DNA of 64,000 nucleotides, taken from positions 1-64,000 of the forward strand of contig NZ_VSMC01000011.1 of assembly GCF_008728965.1 (NCBI RefSeq), given 5' to 3'. How positions within the stretch are numbered: the first letter of the stretch is position 1; each line of letters begins with the position of its first letter. The stretch is from Heminiphilus faecis. GTDB lineage: Bacteria > Bacteroidota > Bacteroidia > Bacteroidales > Muribaculaceae. The position numbers and the translations under genes are program-made. Below the pieces are notes generated by a model. The model ran no database searches. It saw only the letters and a program-made list of their open reading frames with translations, and was not told the origin of the DNA. Below, one piece after another: positions 46,774 through 53,595 of the stretch.

Positions 46774-48264
46774 TCACAGCTTGTAGGTGAGCATCAGACG
46801 GGCGGCTATTGAGGAGGATGTAACATGCGGATAGTCGCGGTAGTGGGTAGAGCGGAGGTAGTGGGAGAAAGAAAAAGTCATATAGAGTTTGCGCCAAAGC
46901 TTCATGTCGGCGCGCAGTTCGGTGACGTTGAAAGAAGCGGCGCTGTGGTCGCCCTGCACGTCGAGAGTACGCGGATCGCTGTCGGCAAGGTCGGTATTCT
47001 TATGATAGCCCTTCCATGTAAAGAGGCGGTAGTACTCATGAGTAATACCTACGGAGAAACGGCTCTTGTCAAACACCATGTTGGCACCTCCTTTTATTGA
47101 GAAGCCGCTCGCAAGATTGTAATTGCGGCAGTCAACAGCATAATAATCTGACAGTACAGAGCCGAGTATGACCGCATTGGCATGGGCGAAGGCGTCAAAC
47201 ACCCACCGGTGGCGCTCTATGTCGCGGAACATGACGCCGCAGCCGAGGCTTGCCGGGATACCGAGTTTGTAGGGCACTTTGGCCGAGCGCGCCGATATAG
47301 TATCGGAATCATAAAAATCGAAGTGCTGATACAGGCCCACGCTAAGGCGGTATTTACGGTTCTCAAGCAGTTCACGCGCCATAAGGCGACCCTTTATCTC
47401 CAGCTGGCTTAAAAACGGCTGCCCCTTCATGACATTAAGACACCCGCGGAAAGTAAAATAGTCATATGGCACCGAGCTCTTTATCTCGAAGCGGTCGCCA
47501 TACTCTATATTGATTTCGGCCGTGGCGCCGGCACTGATGTCATGTATCTCGTGACGATACTGAAGCAGACGTGTACCGAGCGAAAACTCCACGGCAAGCT
47601 TCGGTATGCCGAACACCCGTCCCGAGGTAGGACGCACACGCCACGCGTCGCCTGTAAGTATACGCGTAAGGCCCCTCATCGGCGATATAATGAACGCAGC
47701 GGCCTCACGGCCGAAGCGCTCCGAACCCTGCGCGCGGTCATCAAGTACAAGATCGGAAGCGCGGTAGCATACCTCACCTATGCCCATACCGCCTATAGGA
47801 GTGGCTATAATGTCATTGGTCGACGGATACTCGCATTCCATAAACAGCTCCCACATGGCGCTCCCGGCGATGGCAAAGAGCCCCGAGCGCCAGTAGTTGT
47901 AGCCATTAGAGCGTGCCGCATTATAGTAAAGGCTCCCGTTGTAAGGGTGCAGAAACATGTTGGTGCCGAGCTTGTCGTTGTCCCATTTGAAGCCCTTCTT
48001 GAAATTTTCTTTTATCGAGTGGAGCGATATGTAAGCGAAATCGCCGTGCTGTATGTAGCGGTCAAAGGCCCACAGCCCGATATTGAAGCCAAACGTCTCG
48101 CCGGCGGCACGCCAGAAGTGAGTGCGTCCGTAGTAAGCTACATCGGCCGAGTCGGGCGCCACCTCCGGCACCACCGACAACTTTATTGGCATCTGCCCCC
48201 ATACCGCCACAGACGACACAATACACAAAATGCTAAAGGCCACACGGCCCAACCATCCTCTCAT
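46774..48264 (-). CDS. DUF3943 outer-membrane protein
   Basis: The roughly 496-residue exported protein has a signal peptide and the DUF3943 block YYGRTHFWRAAGETFGFNIG, followed by GSLYYNAARSNGYNYWRSG. Its C-terminal half is rich in amphipathic strands and ends ARLMLTYKL, as expected of an outer-membrane barrel. The family is common in Bacteroidota and its function is unknown. I start at ATG 48264; a GTG at 48273 is also in frame. The left 30-bp repeat of the cassette begins 28 nt upstream of the start, so insertion of the cassette may have replaced its promoter. Confidence 0.75.
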   Translation of the reverse strand: MRGWLGRVAFSILCIVSSVAVWGQMPIKLSVVPEVAPDSADVAYYGRTHFWRAAGETFGFNIGLWAFDRYIQHGDFAYISLHSIKENFKKGFKWDNDKLGTNMFLHPYNGSLYYNAARSNGYNYWRSGLFAIAGSAMWELFMECEYPSTNDIIATPIGGMGIGEVCYRASDLVLDDRAQGSERFGREAAAFIISPMRGLTRILTGDAWRVRPTSGRVFGIPKLAVEFSLGTRLLQYRHEIHDISAGATAEINIEYGDRFEIKSSVPYDYFTFRGCLNVMKGQPFLSQLEIKGRLMARELLENRKYRLSVGLYQHFDFYDSDTISARSAKVPYKLGIPASLGCGVMFRDIERHRWVFDAFAHANAVILGSVLSDYYAVDCRNYNLASGFSIKGGANMVFDKSRFSVGITHEYYRLFTWKGYHKNTDLADSDPRTLDVQGDHSAASFNVTELRADMKLWRKLYMTFSFSHYLRSTHYRDYPHVTSSSIAARLMLTYKL

Positions 48265-48291
48265 AATCCACACAAACTATGCAATGTCATA

Positions 48292-48321
48292 AAAACACTT
48301 GCAGGCGCTGATGTGTTCTTA
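48292..48321 (+). repeat. Left 30-bp direct repeat of the cassette
   Basis: The 30-mer begins AAAACACTTGCAGGCGCTGA and continues TGTGTTCTTA; it is identical to 51807-51836. It has short outer inverted arms (AACAC/GTGTT). It lies between the radical SAM stop codon (48331) and the DUF3943 start. Confidence 0.8.
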
Positions 48322-48330
48322 TTGCGGAAT

Positions 48331-49428
48331 TTATGCCATGCCTGCTTCTTGCAAACGACTTTCTATATGGCGGAAAATCTTCTTATACGCCGTACATAAA
48401 AAAGTCTTGGACTTGAAATCTCCACTCCTTAAAAATCCGTCATGTAAACATCCGCCATGACATAAATCATAGTACCAGCATTCGTAGCATCCACTTTTCT
48501 TAATAAATTCAGACCGCCTATATATCAGGGATTTTTTGCGTCTTTGAAGAATAACGGCTAAAGACTCTTCATTTATATTTCCATAAGAATAACGTGTATC
48601 GGTCTCGCAGAATCTGCCACATGGAAATATATCGCCTCTTGGTGATATTGCCACAATGTCATCCTGACAATTTTGAGAGAACATGCATCCTGCACTTTTT
48701 TTCTTCGTAGATACAAAGTAGCTTGCAATGTCAGTAAATGTTGATTCTTTCAAATGATTATCTCGGTCAAAGAACCACAGGTCAAACAAATGGTTGGACA
48801 TATCAGCATACTCTATCGGTGTAACTGAAATCGCGTCCGCCCTTGTCGCCTCACCCGACAAAAACAACGGATTAAACTTAAAATTCAAACGGTGCATACA
48901 CAGAAACTCGTATATCTCAGCAATTCGGCCTTTAATCAATCGACTTCCTACCACTATCGCTCCAATATTTAACCCTCTCTCGCGGCACAATCTCATTTTT
49001 GGCATTAACAGGTCAAATGTACCGTCTCCATTCATATCCAATCGAAGATTATCATTTATATCTCTGACACCGTCTATTGAAAAACCGACCCTGACATCGT
49101 ATGACTTAAAAAGCTCTATATAGTTATCATTAATTAAGGAAAGATTGGTCTGGATGCCATGTCTTACAAGTAAAGGCGCATCAAGTCCGGCGGTATATTC
49201 AAAGACGTGTCTGAATTTATCGTTTCCCCACAACAAGGGTTCTCCGCCATGCCAAATGAGAGTCAATTTCTTGCGATGGTTAAGACAACAATAATCAATT
49301 GCCTGCTTTACTATTGATTTGGCAACCTCAACATCCATCATAAAATCATCAGCCTTTATATCGTTGGCAAGATAACAATATAGACAGCGAAAATTACAAT
49401 TGAATGTCGGTTTTATTATAATGGTCAT
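48331..49428 (-). CDS. Radical SAM/SPASM peptide-modifying enzyme
   Basis: The 365-residue protein has the radical SAM cluster motif C11-NFR-C15-LY-C18 and GGEP at residues 61-64. A C-terminal cysteine-rich region follows (C248, C254, C270, C274, C314, C317, C323, C327, C345) of the SPASM/anSME type, which binds auxiliary iron-sulfur clusters. Such enzymes modify peptide or protein substrates by radical chemistry (thioether, carbon-carbon or formylglycine formation). A 59-residue peptide gene lies two genes upstream with tight spacing and is the obvious candidate substrate. A sulfatase-maturase role is less likely because no sulfatase gene is nearby. The gene is AT-rich relative to its surroundings. 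Confidence 0.85.
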   Translation of the reverse strand: MTIIIKPTFNCNFRCLYCYLANDIKADDFMMDVEVAKSIVKQAIDYCCLNHRKKLTLIWHGGEPLLWGNDKFRHVFEYTAGLDAPLLVRHGIQTNLSLINDNYIELFKSYDVRVGFSIDGVRDINDNLRLDMNGDGTFDLLMPKMRLCRERGLNIGAIVVGSRLIKGRIAEIYEFLCMHRLNFKFNPLFLSGEATRADAISVTPIEYADMSNHLFDLWFFDRDNHLKESTFTDIASYFVSTKKKSAGCMFSQNCQDDIVAISPRGDIFPCGRFCETDTRYSYGNINEESLAVILQRRKKSLIYRRSEFIKKSGCYECWYYDLCHGGCLHDGFLRSGDFKSKTFLCTAYKKIFRHIESRLQEAGMA

Positions 49429-49453
49429 AGTTCGTTGAAATTATCCTGACAGG

Positions 49454-49672
49454 TTACTTTATTATATACACCGACGCCCTCACTTTTCTCCTGACCATTG
49501 AACCAGCCTTTTTATCTCTTATTTCTCTTTCCTCTTCACATATTTTCAAACTGATATCGTCACTTACCGCTACGCGAGGACAATAAGTATGGTAACGGAT
49601 ATACCATGTGGCAACAGACACCAAAATACCCGATATTATCCCCGAAATAATTCCTAAAAGCAGTTCAGCCAT
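49454..49672 (-). CDS. Small single-pass membrane protein
   Basis: The 72-residue product has an N-terminal hydrophobic segment with a glycine zipper (LLLGIISGIISGILVSVATW) followed by a charged tail (ICEEEREIRDKKAGSMVRRK). It starts 3 nt after the stop of the 59-residue peptide gene and ends 25 nt before the radical SAM gene. It may be a membrane anchor or partner for peptide export or immunity, or a second substrate. No family is recognised. Confidence 0.6.
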   Translation of the reverse strand: MAELLLGIISGIISGILVSVATWYIRYHTYCPRVAVSDDISLKICEEEREIRDKKAGSMVRRKVRASVYIIK

Positions 49673-49675
49673 CGG

Positions 49676-49855
49676 TTATTCCGCGTCATAGTAATCGCCG
49701 TGACAATCATTATAGTCGTCATAGCTTTCATTATATTCACTCCAGTTATCAAGAAATTGAGAGTCTGAAGCATCTTTCCGTTTAGCCATCTCAATTATCA
49801 GTTTTTGTGCCGGGGTCATTTCACTCTTCAATATTGAGACTCTATCTTTGTTCAT
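49676..49855 (-). CDS. Candidate RiPP precursor peptide (59 residues)
   Basis: The minus-strand frame begins MNKDRVSILKSEMTPAQKL and ends DYNDCHGDYYDAE. The first 37 residues are helical and charged, like a leader. The last 22 contain W38, five Tyr (41, 45, 48, 55, 56), C51 and H52 set among Asp, Asn and Glu, including aromatic-x-Asp triplets such as YDD and YND. Radical SAM cyclophane-forming maturases act on aromatic-x-polar triplets, and others act on Cys, so this tail is a plausible core. The gene is sandwiched in a tight operon with a radical SAM/SPASM enzyme. The modification is inference. Confidence 0.6.
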   Translation of the reverse strand: MNKDRVSILKSEMTPAQKLIIEMAKRKDASDSQFLDNWSEYNESYDDYNDCHGDYYDAE

Positions 49856-49913
49856 AATATCATTTTTTTAGTATTATAAATGGCGGATATATTACACACT
49901 TATACATTATAAT

Positions 49914-50843
49914 TTAAGATTCCGGTAATGGGAATACTGGGCGAAATGCATAGATATCTGTTTTAGAAAACATGAATGTCCCCCCACCAAAAAAATAAAA
50001 TACAGTCCCTTTTTCATAACTTCCTTCACATGTCCAACTATAGCCGACGCCTTCTCCAGCAAATGCATTCAGTGCAGCATTAAGGGGATCAAAATATTTA
50101 CAAATTAATTTACACTGCCATAAACGCGGTGCGTTATTATTACACGCATAATACCAGTCACCAGATACAGCATCACGCATCGACACAAGGAAGCCTTCTC
50201 CGTCTTCTATAATGCATACACCTTTTTTAGTATAGTCCAATTTATTGTCATCAGGTACTTTACTCCATTGCTCAACGGTCAGATAATTAACCTTCCCTTT
50301 TTTATCGACCACGCAAAGCGAAAGATGCTTTGGCCGGTCAGTGTCAACCGATGGTGTGTAAACTCCTTTCAACAGGCCATCGGCAACTTTCAGAGATAAT
50401 TCAACCAACTGCGACATCGATTCTGCCGGGCCGTTTATGTCAAAAGCCCGTTCGACAAGACCGCTCTCGACATCGATCATACGTGTTGCGATAAAATACT
50501 CCGAAAATAGTTCACTTACATCGGCCACCACAACATATCTCACTCCGAATTTCTGACCCAGACGTGCAATCTGGCTGTCACGCACCTCTCCGGAAGTCTG
50601 GTAATCGTTTTCAGCCGACAATGCAGCAAGAAAGTCAGCGGTACGCTCTACCGCAGCATATTCTCCACTCGCAGTTATCGCACTTACAAGTTTTGCCCCG
50701 ATAACTTTTTTATACGCATCATCAATACTTGCTCCGGTCATGTAGACCGCTACTTTCTTTTTAACTTGCTCCTGTGCATAAACCGACAGGCATCCTCCGA
50801 CACCCAGAATCAAAAGCAACACAATACTAAATAACCTTTTCAT
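49914..50843 (-). CDS. CsgG-like exported protein with C-terminal domain
   Basis: The 309-residue protein has a signal sequence (possible lipobox GVGGC at C18, or cleavage near VYAQ). A CsgG/LpoB-like alpha/beta domain follows (VAVYMTGASIDD, SGEYAAVERTADFLAAL, FGVRYVVVADVSE, MIDVESG). The C-terminal domain (about residues 180-309, GKVNYLTVEQWSKVP to FAFRPV-like strands) recalls a FISUMP-type fold only weakly. Its N-terminal domain is homologous to the upstream neighbour 7 nt away, indicating an in-operon duplication. It is probably an envelope protein; a role in exporting or displaying the small peptide is a guess. Confidence 0.6.
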   Translation of the reverse strand: MKRLFSIVLLLILGVGGCLSVYAQEQVKKKVAVYMTGASIDDAYKKVIGAKLVSAITASGEYAAVERTADFLAALSAENDYQTSGEVRDSQIARLGQKFGVRYVVVADVSELFSEYFIATRMIDVESGLVERAFDINGPAESMSQLVELSLKVADGLLKGVYTPSVDTDRPKHLSLCVVDKKGKVNYLTVEQWSKVPDDNKLDYTKKGVCIIEDGEGFLVSMRDAVSGDWYYACNNNAPRLWQCKLICKYFDPLNAALNAFAGEGVGYSWTCEGSYEKGTVFYFFGGGTFMFSKTDIYAFRPVFPLPES

Positions 50844-50850
50844 ATTGTAA

Positions 50851-51333
50851 CTACTTTGATTTCTTGTTTAGTAAACGATACGCAACATTATTAGCCATTG
50901 CAGACAATACATCATGAGCATCGTACTCACGTTTCAGGCTAACCGATTTAAGGATTTTAGCGGATTCAAGTTCAATAAGACGTGCCGACATCATACACTG
51001 CCTGTCAGCAGATATGATGACATTCACCACTATCACATAGTCAACTCCGAGACGTGCACCCACCTCACGAATCTCCTTTTCGGGCACCTCGCCGGCAAGT
51101 TGATAATCTTGTTCTTTATCAAGAGTCTTGATAAAAGCTCCGTTGCGCTCAAAGGCGGTATACTCTTTATTTCCGGACATGCGCGCAAGCACCGCATCAC
51201 TTACTATAGACTTATCATCGCCAATAATATCACCAACAACATAAACAGCCACTTTCTTACTTTCGGCAAATAATTGGGATGGAAAAGCCATGCATGTAAA
51301 AAACACTAAGACTAAAAATGCTAATCTTTTCAT
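50851..51333 (-). CDS. CsgG-like exported protein, single domain
   Basis: The 160-residue protein starts MKRLAFLVLVFFTCMAFPSQ with a signal peptide, then a CsgG-like domain (VAVYVVGDIIGDD, NKEYTAFERNGAFIKTL, LGVDYVIVVNV, RLIELESAKIL) parallel to that of the next gene. I choose ATG 51333: a longer frame runs up into the structured RNA and lacks protein character. It is the first gene after RNA copy 2. Confidence 0.65.
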   Translation of the reverse strand: MKRLAFLVLVFFTCMAFPSQLFAESKKVAVYVVGDIIGDDKSIVSDAVLARMSGNKEYTAFERNGAFIKTLDKEQDYQLAGEVPEKEIREVGARLGVDYVIVVNVIISADRQCMMSARLIELESAKILKSVSLKREYDAHDVLSAMANNVAYRLLNKKSK

Positions 51334-51384
51334 TTTAATATAAACACCGCAGGGCTCACAACATTGGCATATGATTGGTTTATA

Positions 51385-51730
51385 CATAAAAGCGTGAGAG
51401 CCGTACTGTTGCCCGTTCCACGTTCTGAGGCCTTCGCATTGCCCACCGTAGTTGAACGAGCAAACATGCAGAAGCCTCACGCAGAATATGACACTACACC
51501 AACTGTCAACACTCACGCGCTCACAATTGGAAAAATTACATATCCACAAGGCATCTACCGTTTGCTGCATCCTTGACTACGGTTGAAATTTGCGAAGTTT
51601 CAGAACATCAAGAAAGAGCGTCAAGTAAACGCTTTTAACTATGTCTGCCGACCCGCCCGCATTTCCCTTGCAACCATAGGTTTAGAAAATCCGCACCGAT
51701 GGCTTTCAGTCTTCTGCGTAATGAGGTCTG
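51385..51730 (-). ncRNA. Large structured RNA of unknown family, copy 2
   Basis: On the minus strand this aligns with copy 1 (45869-46180). The AGCGT/ACGCT hairpin is at 51617-51633. The closing stem is GCGTGAG/CTCACGC (51392-51398 with 51476-51482), where copy 1 has GCGTAGG/CCTACGC, so pairing is kept while the bases change. The position of the 46031-46063 hairpin is taken by a CCAATTG/CAGTTGG stem. The similarity continues weakly through AACCAATCA up to the start codon of the next gene, so it may be a cis-acting leader of about 400 nt or a separate RNA. Confidence 0.65.
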
Positions 51731-51736
51731 CGACTG

Positions 51737-51766
51737 CAAAGTTATAATTTATTTTCAATTAAACAA
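51737..51766 (-). promoter_or_regulatory. Promoter of structured RNA copy 2 and the cassette
   Basis: On the minus strand TTG (51764-51766), a 19-nt spacer and TAACTTTG (51737-51744) give a canonical Bacteroidota promoter with the same spacing as the copy 1 promoter. It is the only convincing promoter seen for the five genes of the cassette. Confidence 0.7.
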
Positions 51767-51806
51767 TAGCACAGAATTTTTTAAATACGTACAACATCGA
51801 ATCGAC

Positions 51807-51836
51807 AAAACACTTGCAGGCGCTGATGTGTTCTTA
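51807..51836 (+). repeat. Right 30-bp direct repeat of the cassette
   Basis: Identical to 48292-48321. It lies 17 nt before the start of the exchanger gene and 40 nt beyond the RNA promoter. Flanking bases differ between the two copies, so identity stops at the repeat edges. Confidence 0.8.
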
Positions 51837-51852
51837 CTTCGAGTATCGGAAG

Positions 51853-53556
51853 ATGATGGACACATTTATCGACATACTGAGGCAATATCCGGCGATAGCC
51901 CTGTTTCTTACAGTAGGAACGGGCTTTCTTATAGGGAAGATCAGGTACCGCTCCTTCTCCATAGGGAGTGTGACGGCGGTATTGCTTACGGGAGTGCTTG
52001 TAGGACAGCTTAGGATATCTATGTCAGGGCCTATGAAGACGGTGTTTTTCATGATGTTTCTGTTTTCGATAGGCTACAGCGTGGGACCGCAGTTTTTCAG
52101 GTCATTACGGGGAGCCGGCCTTAAGCAGGTATTATTTGCCGTAATCATGAGTTCGAGCTGCTTCGGAGTGACACTGCTGATAGCGCTATTGCTGTCGTAT
52201 AGCCCGGGCGAGACAGTGGGGCTCTTCTCCGGCTCACAGACCTGTTCGGCCCTCATGGGAGTAGGCGGTGACGCCATAAGCCGGCTGCCACTGGCCGATG
52301 CGATAAAAGACCGCGAGCTGTCCATAATACCGGTGTGCTACGCAGTAACCTACATCTACGGCACACTCGGCACTGTCATAATACTCGCCAACTTCGGCCC
52401 CAAGCTGCTCGGAGGTCTTGAGAAAATAAGACGGCAGACGAAAGAGCTCGAGGCCAAACTTGACGAAAACTCATGGGAGAGCGACCCGGCATGCGTCAAT
52501 GCTCTGCGTGTGGCGGCATACCGCGCCTATAGAGTCGAAAACGAGTTTTTCAAAGACGGAAAAACCGTAAAAGAAACCGAGGCCGAGCTAAAGTCACAGG
52601 GTCTGCCGCTCTACGTAGACCGCATAAAATCGGGCAAGCGGATATATGCCGCCAATGCCGACCGCATAATACACAAAGGCGACACAGCAGTGCTATGCGG
52701 CCGACGCGAATACATAGTGCAGGACCACGGGCTGATAGGACCGGAGGTATCGGACGAGAAACTGCTGTCATATCCGCTTGAAAAGATACCGGTACTTGTG
52801 ACAAAACGCAGCGTCACAGGCAAAACCGCATCGGCATTAAGCGGACAACGATACATGCACGGCATAATAATCAACTCCATCACACGTCACGGGAGCAACG
52901 TCGAGATATCGGACGACACGACAATCGAGAAGGGCGACGTGCTACTGCTGACCGGACACCACAGCCGGTTGAAATCGGCAGCAGTGCATATAGGTCACAT
53001 GGACCGCCCGACGACAAGCAGCGACCTGATGTTTGTCGGGCTTGCCATCTTCATCGGCGGAGTCATAGGAGCCGTCACCATAATGTTCGGCGACATACCG
53101 GTCAGCTTCGGTACAAGCGGAGGGGCACTTATAGCGGGGCTCGTGTTTGGCTGGCTGCGGTCAAAACGACCGACATTCGGTCATATACCCGACTCGGCGC
53201 TATGGATCATGAACAACCTCGGGCTTAACGTTTTTGTAGCGGTCATCGGCATCGAAGCCGCCCCGTCGTTCATATCCGGGATAAAAGAGGTAGGGCCAAT
53301 GCTGCTTGTAGTCGGAGCCATAGGCACTTCACTACCGCTGTTGTTCGGGCTATGGCTCGGCCACAAGATATTCAAGTTTCATCCGGCCATCACTCTCGGC
53401 TGCTGCGCCGGGACACGCACCTGCACAGCGGCGCTCGGAGCCGTACAGGAAACCCTTGGCAGCTCGCTTCCGGCAATGGGCTACACGATAACTTACGCCG
53501 TAAGCAACATACTGCTGGTCATATGGGGTATGATAGCAGTACTGATTGTATCGTAG
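51853..53556 (+). CDS. Aspartate:alanine exchanger family transporter (YidE/AspT type)
   Basis: The 567-residue inner-membrane protein has two blocks of hydrophobic helices (about residues 1-180 and 390-567), each with the AAE duplication motif (FLIGKIRYRSFSIGSVTAVLLTG and FGTSGGALIAGLVFG). Between them are two RCK/TrkA-C-like cytoplasmic domains (LPLYVDRIKSG to VLCGRREYIV, and YMHGIIINSITRHG to VLLLTGHHSRL). Some homologues exchange aspartate for alanine; others have unknown substrates. The start is taken at MMDTFIDILRQ; earlier in-frame codons lie inside the 30-bp repeat. No clear promoter lies between the cassette and this gene. Confidence 0.85.
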   Translation: MMDTFIDILRQYPAIALFLTVGTGFLIGKIRYRSFSIGSVTAVLLTGVLVGQLRISMSGPMKTVFFMMFLFSIGYSVGPQFFRSLRGAGLKQVLFAVIMSSSCFGVTLLIALLLSYSPGETVGLFSGSQTCSALMGVGGDAISRLPLADAIKDRELSIIPVCYAVTYIYGTLGTVIILANFGPKLLGGLEKIRRQTKELEAKLDENSWESDPACVNALRVAAYRAYRVENEFFKDGKTVKETEAELKSQGLPLYVDRIKSGKRIYAANADRIIHKGDTAVLCGRREYIVQDHGLIGPEVSDEKLLSYPLEKIPVLVTKRSVTGKTASALSGQRYMHGIIINSITRHGSNVEISDDTTIEKGDVLLLTGHHSRLKSAAVHIGHMDRPTTSSDLMFVGLAIFIGGVIGAVTIMFGDIPVSFGTSGGALIAGLVFGWLRSKRPTFGHIPDSALWIMNNLGLNVFVAVIGIEAAPSFISGIKEVGPMLLVVGAIGTSLPLLFGLWLGHKIFKFHPAITLGCCAGTRTCTAALGAVQETLGSSLPAMGYTITYAVSNILLVIWGMIAVLIVS

Positions 53557-53595
53557 ACCCTGCTTATAGGGCAATGGGCACCGGCCATACCAATA

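Larger units (their letters stand above)
48292..51836 (-). mobile_element. Candidate 3.5-kb cassette bounded by 30-bp direct repeats
   Basis: Identical 30-bp sequences at 48292-48321 and 51807-51836, in the same orientation, bracket a minus-strand unit: promoter, structured RNA, two CsgG-like proteins, a 59-residue peptide, a 72-residue membrane protein and a radical SAM protein. Its coding DNA is visibly more AT-rich than the DUF3943 and exchanger genes on either side. This fits insertion at one site with duplication of an attachment core, but no integrase or transposase is inside, so mobility is inferred. Confidence 0.45.

Noticed and set aside
48331-49428. Radical SAM gene as a prokaryotic viperin (antiviral)
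   Set aside because: The C-terminal cluster of nine cysteines is of SPASM type, which viperins lack, and a peptide gene lies in the same operon; no nucleotide kinase gene accompanies it.
50851-51570. Extended form of the first CsgG-like protein
   Set aside because: The extra 79 codons overlap the conserved RNA and are Cys-rich nonsense; the signal peptide begins at ATG 51333.
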